Positions 7,783-14,390 of a stretch of DNA of 29,768 bases are shown in pieces. The position numbers and the translations under genes were made by a program. The notes beneath the pieces were generated by a model. It did not search any database and had not been told where the DNA came from. It saw nothing but the letters and a program-made list of their open reading frames with translations. The DNA lies in the NCBI GenBank assembly GCA_028679035.1, contig JAJRCL010000101.1:1-29768 (forward strand), read 5' to 3'. Source of the stretch: Methanomicrobiales archaeon (GTDB taxonomy: Archaea > Halobacteriota > Methanomicrobia > Methanomicrobiales > JACTUA01). How positions within the stretch are numbered: position 1 is the first letter of the stretch; every line of letters starts with the position of its first letter.

Positions 7783-8118
7783 GATAGCAGGTGGAATTCG
7801 TCAGTATAAAACAGTATGGAACTATATGGCGATTTAATCGTTATTTTAAGCATTCCGTGACGTTCCGCATTCCAATTCATACCGGGTTGTTGCGCGGTAA
7901 TTCCGTCCTGACGCGATTGTGCGACCGGATGTTCAGGTCGGGGAAGGCCGAAAATGAGGAGGTAAATCGAGCAATCCAATAGATTTTTGATATCCGAAAA
8001 GAGAGACGATTACACCGGCAGATAATATATTCGAATGAGAGTTGGAAAGCAGTCTTTCGTAAGATTCACGCTCTCCCGGAATGTGGCTGCGGCTGGTAGA
8101 GCGCGGTGAGGAAGGAAC
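7783..8118. other. 336-bp divergent intergenic region
   Basis: The region separates the leftward NfeD-SPFH operon from the rightward TPR gene. It holds the NfeD TATA element near 7807 and an AT-rich element at about 8024-8031 (AATATATT) that may be the TATA box of the TPR gene, giving a leader of some 60 bases. The middle has no convincing gene: short reading frames on both strands lack ribosome binding sites and recognisable composition. Confidence 0.5.
7803..7811 (-). promoter_or_regulatory. TATA-like element of the NfeD-SPFH operon
   Basis: The minus strand reads TTTTATACT here, centred about 25 bp from the NfeD ATG at 7782. The spacing places transcription start at or next to the start codon, so a leaderless transcript is inferred. 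Confidence 0.5.
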
Positions 8119-8793
8119 ATGAAGGAAATTCCGATCAATAAGCGATTCGCTCTCGGATGGTACAACGAGGGAGTGACCCACCTCAATATACGTGAATATG
8201 AAGAAGCCATGGGTTTTTTTGAAAAAGCACTCGCGATCATCCCGGATCACCCGGACTTTCTCATCGGTAAAGGAGAGGTCCTCTTTGCCATTGGTAACTA
8301 TGCAGAAGCGTACCGGATATTTGCGAAAGTGCTTGAAAAGGAGCCCGAAAACGTCCGGGCTCTCCTCCGTGCCGGTACGGCGCTCATGCAACTGAACCGC
8401 TATGCTGAAGCGGTGGCACTTTTCGAACAGGGAATTGCGGTGAATGATTATAATGGTGAGCTCTGGCTCGGAAAGGGGATCGCGCAATTCCACCTGAATC
8501 TCCGCGAGGAAGCGACAGCGTCGCTCCGGAAAGCGGGAAGGTACAAACCGAATCAACCAGCGATCTGGTACTATCTTTCAAAGATCGAGACTTCCGATGA
8601 AGCTGCAGTCAATCACCTTCTGCGAGGCTACCGACTCGATGCGACAAACCTCGATATTCTCCTGGACCTCATTGAGCGGCTTTTAAAACTGCAGCGAAAT
8701 TCTGAAGCGTTCGAACTTTGTAAAAAAGCCTCAGTCATCAATCCTGAAAATCCCCGCCTGCGCCTCCTCACTGACCGGTGTGGCATGGGGTAA
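8119..8793 (+). CDS. TPR-repeat protein
   Basis: The 224-residue protein consists of tandem 34-residue tetratricopeptide repeats from residue 12 to the end. Typical units are 'WYNEGVTHLNIREYEEAMGFFEKALAIIPDHPD', 'LIGKGEVLFAIGNYAEAYRIFAKVLEKEPENV' and 'LLRAGTALMQLNRYAEAVALFEQGIAVN', with the expected small residues at the helix contacts and a Pro at repeat ends. No catalytic domain or signal peptide is seen, so it is a soluble protein-protein scaffold of unknown partner. A purine-rich ribosome binding site (AGGAAGG) just before the ATG supports the start. Its last 26 bases overlap the end of the converging DUF89 gene. Confidence 0.88.
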   Translation: MKEIPINKRFALGWYNEGVTHLNIREYEEAMGFFEKALAIIPDHPDFLIGKGEVLFAIGNYAEAYRIFAKVLEKEPENVRALLRAGTALMQLNRYAEAVALFEQGIAVNDYNGELWLGKGIAQFHLNLREEATASLRKAGRYKPNQPAIWYYLSKIETSDEAAVNHLLRGYRLDATNLDILLDLIERLLKLQRNSEAFELCKKASVINPENPRLRLLTDRCGMG

Positions 8794-9667
8794 TATCCCC
8801 CTGTTCTCCTGCATCCCGGCTGAGCATGGCGATGAGCGATCCCCGGGGGACGCCAATGCTTTCTGCGATAGTGTCGCATTTTACCGCCATGAGATAGGCG
8901 ATGGGACGGTTCACGGAAATTTCGGTGAGGGATTCATAATTTGCCATTCCTTTCGCGATGATGAGCGTGGAGTGATCCATCGCCGCGGCCACCGGCCCCG
9001 GAAGAGGTGAGACCGGGATGCCGATGCTTCCGGAACCGGTTGTCAGGATACAATCCACAATAGTGTCCAGACCAAGGGCAACGGCATCGCGGATCGTCGC
9101 ATCGTTCAGGATTGGCGCTCCTTTTACAACGAGAGTTACGTGACTTCCGGTGCGTTTGAGATGTTCGATGAATAACCGGTCAAAAACAATCTCACCACAG
9201 TTATCGGTGAAATACACGATCCGCCCTGCCAGGGATTCCATCGTCCGGGTATCGTCGATAGTGAGCCCCTGTGCAAAGAGATCACGGAAATACCGGGGAA
9301 AGTCCTGCGCGACCTGGTGGCCCTGGACGCCATAATCAAATGCGTTTCCGATGACGCTTGCAAGAACATGATCGGAAAATGTAGTGATCTCACGATATAC
9401 GATTTTCCGGGTTTCCCGGGCGGCAGTCGTATTTTCGATCTTAACCGTGTGGTACGGGTCCTCATTTCCAAGAAGGGTATACGCAAGGTGATGGACCTGG
9501 GTCGCAATAACGGGTGCAGCAAGTTCCGGTACGCGGGATAGTTCTGCAAGCATGTCGGCGCACGCCGCACGTATGGCCTCTGCCTTCATTCTGCGGGCGC
9601 CGGCCAATCTGCATTCCAGTTCGACGCGTGAAAGCAGGCATCCGTGACACCGTGAAGCGAGTTTCAT
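8768..9667 (-). CDS. DUF89 family metal-dependent phosphatase (damage-control phosphatase-like)
   Basis: The 299-residue protein shows the CxxC motif near the N-terminus ('SRCHGCLLSR') typical of the archaeal DUF89 subgroup. 'IGNAFDYGVQGH' follows at about residue 125, and 'VYFTDNCGEIVFDRLFIEHL' carries the Asp-Asn metal ligands of the family. 'VVKGAPILNDAT' and 'IIAKGMANYESL' complete the active site. Studied relatives dephosphorylate damaged or unwanted phosphometabolites; the substrate here is unknown. The start is taken at ATG 9667 because longer upstream readings run into tRNA-Pro. The gene starts 27 bp after the tRNA with no room for a promoter, and its 3' end overlaps the TPR gene tail to tail. 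Confidence 0.88.
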   Translation of the reverse strand: MKLASRCHGCLLSRVELECRLAGARRMKAEAIRAACADMLAELSRVPELAAPVIATQVHHLAYTLLGNEDPYHTVKIENTTAARETRKIVYREITTFSDHVLASVIGNAFDYGVQGHQVAQDFPRYFRDLFAQGLTIDDTRTMESLAGRIVYFTDNCGEIVFDRLFIEHLKRTGSHVTLVVKGAPILNDATIRDAVALGLDTIVDCILTTGSGSIGIPVSPLPGPVAAAMDHSTLIIAKGMANYESLTEISVNRPIAYLMAVKCDTIAESIGVPRGSLIAMLSRDAGEQGDITPCHTGQ

Positions 9668-9694
9668 GGAGGATCGAGGATGAAAAGAATTGCA

Positions 9695-9768
9695 TGGGGC
9701 CACCGCGATTTGAACGCGGGTCAGAAGACCCCCAGTCTCCTAGGATGCCCAGGCTACCCTATGGCCCC
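9695..9768 (-). tRNA. tRNA-Pro (GGG anticodon)
   Basis: The minus strand folds into a full 74-nt cloverleaf. The acceptor stem is GGGGCCA with TGGCCCC, the anticodon stem GGAGA with TCTTC closes the 7-nt loop CTGGGGG, and the T arm is CCGCG-TTCAAAT-CGCGG. Positions 34-36 read GGG, decoding CCC/CCU proline codons. The discriminator base is A, and CCA is not encoded. The D stem has one T-T mismatch. No intron is present. Confidence 0.95.
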
Positions 9769-9789
9769 CTATTCTAAGTGTCCGGGCTG

Positions 9790-9800
9790 CTTATTTAGCT
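9790..9800 (-). promoter_or_regulatory. TATA-like element of tRNA-Pro
   Basis: The minus strand reads AGCTAAATAAG about 22-32 bases before the tRNA 5' end at 9768, the standard archaeal TATA distance for initiation close to the mature tRNA. Confidence 0.5.
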
Positions 9801-9807
9801 TGTTCTG

Positions 9808-9813
9808 AAAAAA
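9808..9813 (-). terminator. T-run after the MinD-associated small membrane protein
   Basis: Six T on the minus strand begin two bases after the TAA stop at 9816-9818, between this operon and the tRNA-Pro promoter. Confidence 0.4.
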
Positions 9814-9815
9814 GG

Positions 9816-10016
9816 TTAGATTTTTAATTTCTTGAATTCTTCAACGTTTCTGGTCAGTTCTTCGAGCTCATTATCGGTTACCTTCATCCTGCTCTGCATC
9901 TGGTCATATTCTCCCAGCAGCTGGCGAATGCGGACCAGCATGACGTACATGACGAAGAGAAGGACAATAATGACGATGCCGAATACGATCAGTAAATAAC
10001 TTTCCCATCCTGGCAT
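9816..10016 (-). CDS. small membrane-anchored coiled-coil protein next to MinD
   Basis: The 66-residue protein has one membrane helix at about residues 7-29 ('YLLIVFGIVIIVLLFVMYVML') and then a charged helical tail with heptad-like spacing ('IRQLLGEYDQMQSRMKVTDNELEELT'). The product is not a family recognised by name. Its ATG shares a base with the minD stop codon (TAATG), so the two are translationally coupled and probably act together. One inference is that it is a membrane partner or activator of the MinD ATPase, in the topological sense that MinE or MinC would be in bacteria, though no similarity to either is visible. Confidence 0.8.
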   Translation of the reverse strand: MPGWESYLLIVFGIVIIVLLFVMYVMLVRIRQLLGEYDQMQSRMKVTDNELEELTRNVEEFKKLKI

Positions 10017-10801
10017 TACCGGCTCCCCCTGAAAAGTGCACGCGCAAATCTGTCGATAAATCCGTCTTTCGATTCCTCTGCTTTCTCCTGATATGCATAC
10101 CCTGCAAGGTCGGCCGCGATTCGTTTGATTGCTTTTGAAGCGTCCGATGAGGGGTACCTGATAACGATGGGCGATTTGTACGCAGCTGCCCGGCGGATGT
10201 TGGGATCTTCGGGTATCGTTCCGATAATCTTCACACCGAGCACCTTTTCCATTTTCTGGGCGACGAATTCTGTTTTATCAACGCCGGCGCGATTGAGAAT
10301 TGCCCCATAGGTATGCCCGCCTACCACTTCGGTGAGGATCTTCGTCTTCAGGGCATCGACAAGAGAAGAAAGCTCCGGGTTCACCACGAGAATCACATCA
10401 TCTGCTATCGCGAGCGGTATTACACCGTCCCTGCTGATACCGGCGGGAGCATCGATCAGGAGGTAATCGCACCGCCCGACAAGATCGCGCATCACATCCC
10501 GCAGTCGTTCGGGATTGGATTGCTGGAATCCCTGCAGCGATATGCCACTGGGCACAACCTTGACGCCGCCTGGACCTTCATAGATCGCATCTTTGATATT
10601 CGCTTTCCCGGCAAGGACTTCGTGCAGGGTTGTCTGAACGTCTTCCAGCCCCAGCACAAGCCCGAGATTCGCCATGCCGATATCGGCATCCATGATTATT
10701 GTTTCCTTGCCGAACTGGGCCAGCATGGTGCCGAGGTTCACGGTCACCGTCGTCTTCCCTGTGCCTCCTTTACCGGAAGCGATTGTAAAAACCCGGACCA
10801 T
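10016..10801 (-). CDS. minD: MinD/ParA family ATPase
   Basis: The 261-residue protein starts with the deviant Walker A motif 'IASGKGGTGKTTVTVNLG' (signature Lys11 and Lys16). 'IIMDADIGMANLGLVLG' follows as the switch region, and 'YLLIDAPAGIS' is Walker B. It ends with 'KDGFIDRFARALFRG', an amphipathic helix with Phe, Ile and Leu on one face and Arg on the other, resembling the MinD membrane-targeting tail. Family members bind the membrane as ATP dimers and position other complexes. Here the neighbours are a small membrane coiled-coil protein, Roadblock proteins and a response regulator, not MinC or MinE. A separate promoter region precedes the gene. Confidence 0.9.
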   Translation of the reverse strand: MVRVFTIASGKGGTGKTTVTVNLGTMLAQFGKETIIMDADIGMANLGLVLGLEDVQTTLHEVLAGKANIKDAIYEGPGGVKVVPSGISLQGFQQSNPERLRDVMRDLVGRCDYLLIDAPAGISRDGVIPLAIADDVILVVNPELSSLVDALKTKILTEVVGGHTYGAILNRAGVDKTEFVAQKMEKVLGVKIIGTIPEDPNIRRAAAYKSPIVIRYPSSDASKAIKRIAADLAGYAYQEKAEESKDGFIDRFARALFRGSR

Positions 10802-10820
10802 TGCGCACCTGTATAAGAGT

Positions 10821-10865
10821 GTATCGTAATTAAATTTATTTAATACTTATTAAAGTATCGTAATT
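10821..10865 (-). promoter_or_regulatory. minD promoter region with paired direct repeats
   Basis: GTATCGTAATT occurs twice on the plus strand, at 10821-10831 and 10855-10865, 34 bp apart. Between them is an AT-rich stretch that on the minus strand contains TTAAATAAAT, a plausible TATA box about 20-30 bp before the expected start of transcription. A 6-bp inverted repeat, ATACTT (10843-10848) and AAGTAT (10853-10858), overlaps the distal copy. The arrangement suggests a regulator binding either side of the TATA box. Confidence 0.5.
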
Positions 10866-10872
10866 GAAAACG

Positions 10873-11430
10873 CTAAAGCCACCAGTCTAATACATTTTTT
10901 ACGTCATCTTCTATTTCTTTCGAGCGGGATTCTGGAATTTTCTGCTGGGCGCGGATAATCCCTACGAGTTCCTGCCCCGGCCGTTTTATGCCAAAGACGC
11001 GGACTCCCTCTTCACCCGTTGAACCTTTGGTGACATAGATATGGGAATAGGTCGCTGCATCTGCCTGGGTGTCTCCCCCATACCCGGTAACAACGAGGCC
11101 GTCACGCGTCGCAACCGTGATCCCGTCCAGTCCATACTTTTCCAGAACTGCACGGATACTTTCGTTGAGGTCGCGTGTGTGAATAACATCGCGATCAGAG
11201 ACTGTTCCCATGCCCTGCTCACTCTTGCGCACGGGCGGGACAGCAGCAGATGCAGGTGCTGAAACCGGACGACCGGCACTCATCACCGGCGGGAGAACCG
11301 TTCCACTCACTTTCATTCGATGATAGATCTTGGCAAGATAGATGGCAATGACACACCCGACAAAAACTGCAAGGGCGATCAAAAGTACCACAATCTGCAG
11401 GAGCATTATGCCAAATGTCACATTATCCAT
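10873..11430 (-). CDS. membrane-anchored Roadblock/LC7 domain protein
   Basis: The 185-residue protein has one N-terminal membrane helix (about residues 6-30), then a Pro/Ala/Val-rich linker of some 50 residues, then a C-terminal Roadblock/LC7-like domain. The domain begins at 'DLNESIRAVLEKYGLDGITVATRDGLVV', a typical first helix and strand, and runs to the end with 'YVTKGSTGEEGVRVFGIKR' and 'GIIRAQQKI'. Roadblock proteins dimerise and usually regulate small Ras-like GTPases; none is encoded here, but a MinD ATPase follows. ATG 11430 is chosen over GTG 11439 because GGTGAT at 11435-11440 is an exact archaeal ribosome binding site for it. It lies 15 bp after the DUF2226-like gene. Confidence 0.75.
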   Translation of the reverse strand: MDNVTFGIMLLQIVVLLIALAVFVGCVIAIYLAKIYHRMKVSGTVLPPVMSAGRPVSAPASAAVPPVRKSEQGMGTVSDRDVIHTRDLNESIRAVLEKYGLDGITVATRDGLVVTGYGGDTQADAATYSHIYVTKGSTGEEGVRVFGIKRPGQELVGIIRAQQKIPESRSKEIEDDVKNVLDWWL

Positions 11431-11444
11431 GAAAATCACCGACG

Positions 11445-12065
11445 TTATTTTCCACTTTTCCCTTCCATAAGGTGTCCGAGGTCCAGCCGCTGCACCGTGG
11501 ATTTACAGGTTTTTCGGATCTTTTCGGTCATACTTTCGAGATCCATCCGTTCCAGTGAGGCGAAATCCCTTTTCACGACCCCGTTGAAATCTGATTCCTT
11601 GATATCATCAAGCCAGTCATTTTCCCTGCATTCCCGGTCTGGTGATCGGGAGCTCTTTTCCGGTACGGTCCGGACTGGTTTTGCCGGTTGAGGTAGCATA
11701 TCCGCGACGACCGGTGCTGGCACAACGGCCTTTCCGAAGGTAACGCTTGATCGCTTTGAATCCTGGATGATATACTGTTTGTTGAACTCTTCCGCAAGGT
11801 TGAGCTGGACCGGGTTCAGATCCGAGAGCTCGACGGTAAGACTGTGCTGCATGAAAGCCCGGATTTCGTTCAATGCATCATCTCCGCGAAACACCTGGTG
11901 TTCGGCGAGCATGACCCGGCCTTTATTCAGGACAAGGATGGAAGTTCCCTTTCCCCAGGACAGAGTACAGGAGCCGCTGAACTGGAGAGTCTCCAGTTCC
12001 TGCAGCAGGTCCGAGACATTTTGTTCTTTTTTTATTGAGCGAAATGTCCCCCGCGGGAGTTGCAT
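11445..12065 (-). CDS. DUF2226/DUF4388-like archaeal protein
   Basis: The 206-residue product begins 'MQLPRGTFRSIKK' and has an N-terminal domain of about 100 residues ('VSDLLQELETLQFSGSCTLSWGKGTSILVLNKGRVMLAE'). This resembles DUF2226 of methanogens and, more distantly, the DUF4388/PatA N-terminal domain found with signalling proteins. A variable Pro/Arg-rich linker (about 110-155) leads to a C-terminal helical segment ('SLERMDLESMTEKIRK'). No enzyme motif is visible. It is the first gene of the minus-strand unit with the membrane Roadblock protein and faces the soluble Roadblock/response-regulator pair. The family assignment is from memory of its pattern and is moderately sure. Confidence 0.65.
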   Translation of the reverse strand: MQLPRGTFRSIKKEQNVSDLLQELETLQFSGSCTLSWGKGTSILVLNKGRVMLAEHQVFRGDDALNEIRAFMQHSLTVELSDLNPVQLNLAEEFNKQYIIQDSKRSSVTFGKAVVPAPVVADMLPQPAKPVRTVPEKSSRSPDRECRENDWLDDIKESDFNGVVKRDFASLERMDLESMTEKIRKTCKSTVQRLDLGHLMEGKSGK

Positions 12066-12389
12066 TATAACAAATAAAATGTTTCCAAATCTTATAATTT
12101 TATTGGTATGATGTTTATGGAAAGTAGAAAATTTTATAATATGGATTTACAAAATGTGCATTGGCTCCGTTAGCCCGTCTCAGAAATAGTACATACAAAT
12201 GTGTGGCAAATCCATTCCACCGGAACAACAAAAACGCACCCGCTCAGGTATCATTTGAACCTAATTCATACCCATTATCACCCAAATGAGCAGCAATTTT
12301 GGTCTTGGGCGATTTAAATGTCACAGAAAAAAATAAATAAGTTTATATAGTTAAAATATAGTTAAAGTGTGTACTGGAGAAAATCAGGA
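12066..12389. promoter_or_regulatory. 324-bp AT-rich divergent control region between the two Roadblock gene sets
   Basis: This non-coding region separates the DUF2226-like gene (minus) from the soluble Roadblock gene (plus). On the plus side TTTATATAG at 12342-12350 is a near-consensus TATA box with an A-rich element before it. On the minus side AAATTATAAG at about 12091-12100 is a candidate TATA box some 30 bp from the ATG at 12065. Between them lies an inverted repeat, TCATTTG (12251-12257) and CAAATGA (12283-12289). The region is clearly richer in A and T than its surroundings. No small gene is convincing. Confidence 0.6.
12342..12350 (+). promoter_or_regulatory. TATA box of the soluble Roadblock-response regulator operon
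   Basis: TTTATATAG preceded by AAATAAATAA matches the archaeal TATA consensus with an upstream A-rich element. Transcription should start near 12370-12375, giving a short leader before the ATG at 12390. Confidence 0.6.
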
Positions 12390-12773
12390 ATGGCTGCACG
12401 GAAGACCCCCCAGGAACTTTCTGGGATCATTGATGAAGTCCGATCTATTCAGGGCGTTTCAGTATGTGCCTTCATCTCAAAAACTGGTACACCGCTGGCG
12501 AGTTATTTCCCGGGAAACGAATCGGGCAACGCTTTGCTCTCCCTGGTAGGGGTGATGTGTGCAACCGTGATTTCCTCCGCTGAAGGTGTGGCAAGCATCG
12601 TCGATGTTGCGTCTCCCCACCTCATCATCGCCCGTTCCACGGACGCAACAATCGTCATCACCAGTGCAGGAGATGCCGCGTACCTTATTGCTATCCTTAA
12701 GGATGAAAATGAGGAAGGGATCGCAACAGAAAGAATTCATGCCATTGCAGAAAGAATCGGGAGCGTGATTTAG
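12390..12773 (+). CDS. soluble Roadblock/LC7 domain protein
   Basis: The 127-residue protein is a single Roadblock/LC7-type domain. It opens with a helix and strand, 'ELSGIIDEVRSIQGVSVCAFISKTGTPLAS', and continues with 'LLSLVGVMCATVISSAEGVAS' and 'SPHLIIARSTDATIVITSAGDAAYLIAIL', the alternating strands of the fold, ending in a helix. There is no membrane segment, unlike the Roadblock protein at 10873-11430. The ATG at 12390 is preferred over GTG 12369, which would start before or at the predicted transcript end; GGAGA at 12376-12380 is a plausible ribosome binding site. The response regulator ATG follows its TAG stop without a gap. MglB-like dimerisation is expected by family. Confidence 0.8.
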   Translation: MAARKTPQELSGIIDEVRSIQGVSVCAFISKTGTPLASYFPGNESGNALLSLVGVMCATVISSAEGVASIVDVASPHLIIARSTDATIVITSAGDAAYLIAILKDENEEGIATERIHAIAERIGSVI

Positions 12774-13409
12774 ATGTACACCATACTCGTCGTTGACGAC
12801 AGCCCATTCATTGTAGACGTCTTTGTGACTATGCTCGAGCGCGGCGGTTATCGTGCCATCGCATCCTACAGCGGCCAGGAGGCACTCGATATCCTGAAGG
12901 ATGTCACACCAGACCTCATCCTCCTCGACATCATGATGGAGCCCATGGACGGCTGGGAGACGCTTGAACATATCAAGAACACCGCGGAAACCAAGGAAAT
13001 TCCGGTACTGATGCTCACGGCAAAGCAGCTCACGCCGGATGAGGCACAGGAGTACGGCTCATATATCGAGGATTACGTCCTTAAGCCAATCACCCACCGG
13101 GAGCTGTACGATACCATCGAGCATGTTCTGAACCGGAAAAATACCATCAAGCTCGATATCGAAGCGGCGAAGAAAGCAGGTTTTGACCAGAAACTCGTGG
13201 AAGAGTACGGTCGCCTTTCCAAGAATGTCGACGTGAACAAGCGACTGCTCAAGATACTGGAAACCACCTATGACCTCCATGATTCCAAGATAAAAGTGAG
13301 TGAAAAGATATCCCACGCCATCAAGAACATGGCGTCTGCCATCAAAGGACAGGAAGACCGTCTGGATTCAATACGAAATGATCTGGGACGCGTTCTGGAA
13401 GAGAAATAA
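12774..13409 (+). CDS. response regulator with C-terminal helical extension
   Basis: The 211-residue protein has a receiver domain in residues 1-120 with all key residues: Asp8 and Asp9 in 'ILVVDDSP', phosphorylation site Asp52 in 'LILLDIMM', Thr82 in 'VLMLTAK' and Lys104 in 'YVLKP'. The remaining 90 residues carry no DNA-binding domain. They are charged and helical ('EEYGRLSKNVDVNKRLLKILETTYD', 'EKISHAIKNMASAIKGQEDRL'), so output is probably by protein contact. No histidine kinase lies in the window. The gene directly abuts the soluble Roadblock gene and is cotranscribed with it. It converges on psiE with an 11-bp gap. Confidence 0.9.
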   Translation: MYTILVVDDSPFIVDVFVTMLERGGYRAIASYSGQEALDILKDVTPDLILLDIMMEPMDGWETLEHIKNTAETKEIPVLMLTAKQLTPDEAQEYGSYIEDYVLKPITHRELYDTIEHVLNRKNTIKLDIEAAKKAGFDQKLVEEYGRLSKNVDVNKRLLKILETTYDLHDSKIKVSEKISHAIKNMASAIKGQEDRLDSIRNDLGRVLEEK

Positions 13410-13420
13410 AATCGCTTCTC

Positions 13421-13861
13421 CTATTCTTTCCTTCTCTCCGGTTCTTCCTCTTCTTTTCCGATGTAAATGATGGCGATCGTCAGGGTCGCGATAACCGCAA
13501 CGGTCGAGAGAATATCAAGGGGATCCACGGGCTCCACACCGAATACCAGGACGCGCCGGATCATCGCGGTAAGTCCGGCAATAAGGAGGGGACGAACCGG
13601 AATCCTGCTGGTACGGAAATAAATGGTAACGGTTTCCAGGAGTTCGAGAATAATAATCGTGACCAGCAGCGCGTGCAGTACGCTGATGATCCCACCCGTA
13701 ATCCCGGTTCCGGCGAGAATGGCCAGCATCTCGGAAAAGACCTGCACAAAAGATATCAACGCGAGTGCTGCGAGGACAAATGCGATTACCACGTAGATGA
13801 CCATCGTTGCTGCGGTGATGGTGGAAATAACCAGTCCAAACCGGTTCTCTTTTTTCTCCAC
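13421..13861 (-). CDS. PsiE-family membrane protein
   Basis: The 146-residue protein has four hydrophobic segments ('IYVVIAFVLAALALISFVQVF', 'GIISVLHALLVTIIILELLETV', 'LLIAGLTAMIRRVLVFG', 'ILSTVAVIATLTIAIIYIG') and a charged tail 'KEEEEPERRKE'. The central 'LLETVTIYF..SRIPVRPLLIAGLTAMIRR' is the signature region of the phosphate-starvation-inducible PsiE family (PF06146). The family's function is poorly known; it is a membrane protein linked to phosphate starvation in E. coli. The start is GTG at 13861 with GGAG about 7 bp upstream. A minus-strand TATA element lies near 13926, giving a leader of about 40 bases. Confidence 0.8.
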   Translation of the reverse strand: MEKKENRFGLVISTITAATMVIYVVIAFVLAALALISFVQVFSEMLAILAGTGITGGIISVLHALLVTIIILELLETVTIYFRTSRIPVRPLLIAGLTAMIRRVLVFGVEPVDPLDILSTVAVIATLTIAIIYIGKEEEEPERRKE

Positions 13862-13920
13862 GTCACATCTCCCTTTAATTGTTCCCGCAGCAGGTCCGGG
13901 TAAGGACCAGATTGCAAACT

Positions 13921-13930
13921 AACTATATAT
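13921..13930 (-). promoter_or_regulatory. TATA-like element of the PsiE-family gene
   Basis: The minus strand reads ATATATAGTT here, about 60 bp before the GTG start, back to back with the tRNA-Lys TATA box 10-20 bp away. Confidence 0.4.
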
Positions 13931-13940
13931 CGAAAGAAAC

Positions 13941-13948
13941 TTTATATA
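13941..13948 (+). promoter_or_regulatory. TATA box of tRNA-Lys
   Basis: TTTATATA is an exact archaeal TATA consensus 43-50 bp before the tRNA. Transcription is expected to start near 13970, leaving a short 5' leader for RNase P to remove. It may also drive the RNA polymerase operon if readthrough occurs. Confidence 0.55.
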
Positions 13949-13990
13949 CTTTTCCCGCACTGTATTAATGCCAAATCGAAATTGGGCGGA

Positions 13991-14064
13991 GGGCCCGTAG
14001 CTCAGCCAGGTAGAGCGTCTGGCTTTTAACCAGATGGCCGGGGGTTCAAATCCCCCCGGGCCCG
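13991..14064 (+). tRNA. tRNA-Lys (TTT anticodon)
   Basis: A perfect 74-nt cloverleaf: acceptor GGGCCCG with CGGGCCC, D arm GCTC-AGCCAGGTA-GAGC, anticodon stem TCTGG with CCAGA around CTTTTAA, 5-nt variable loop, T arm GGGGG-TTCAAAT-CCCCC, discriminator G. Positions 34-36 are TTT. No intron and no encoded CCA. Confidence 0.97.
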
Positions 14065-14084
14065 CTGCCGCGCCAGAACTATGG

Positions 14085-14090
14085 TTTTTT
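14085..14090 (+). terminator. T-run after tRNA-Lys
   Basis: Six T occur about 20 bases after the tRNA and before rpoH. It could end the tRNA transcript or be a leaky site through which the operon is also transcribed. Confidence 0.35.
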
Positions 14091-14130
14091 GCGCCGGTGA
14101 TGAATTGGAACATAACTCCTTCGTGAGGGG

Positions 14131-14388
14131 ATGAAGATGGGCACCCCATTAAACGTACTTGAACATGTGATGGTTCCGGAACATCATATCATGAGTGAGG
14201 AGGAGATCAAGCAACTTTTCTCCACCTACAAAATCACTACCGAGCAGCTTCCTAAGATGTACCACGATGATCCCACGGCAAAAATGATCAAGGCAAAGTC
14301 AGGGGATATTATTCGTATCATTCGCATCAGTCAGACGGCGGGAAGGGCAGAATCCTACCGTCATGTGATTAAGAGATCAAAAAAGTAA
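14131..14388 (+). CDS. rpoH: DNA-directed RNA polymerase subunit H
   Basis: The 85-residue protein is the archaeal counterpart of the C-terminal part of eukaryotic Rpb5. It shows 'NVLEHVMVPEHHIMSEEEIKQLF' and 'LPKMYHDDPTAKMI', followed by 'GDIIRIIRISQTAG' and 'YRHVIKRSKK', the family pattern to the last residues. It forms the jaw of the enzyme. It leads the classical rpoH-B''-B'-A'-A'' order. An alternative ATG at 14137 is better spaced from GAGGGG (14125-14130), so the true protein may be two residues shorter. The next gene starts two bases after its stop. Confidence 0.95.
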   Translation: MKMGTPLNVLEHVMVPEHHIMSEEEIKQLFSTYKITTEQLPKMYHDDPTAKMIKAKSGDIIRIIRISQTAGRAESYRHVIKRSKK

Positions 14389-14390
14389 GC

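Noticed and set aside
7791..7982. 63-codon plus-strand frame in the gap before the TPR gene
   Set aside because: No ribosome binding site, no recognisable pattern, and it starts inside the NfeD promoter region.
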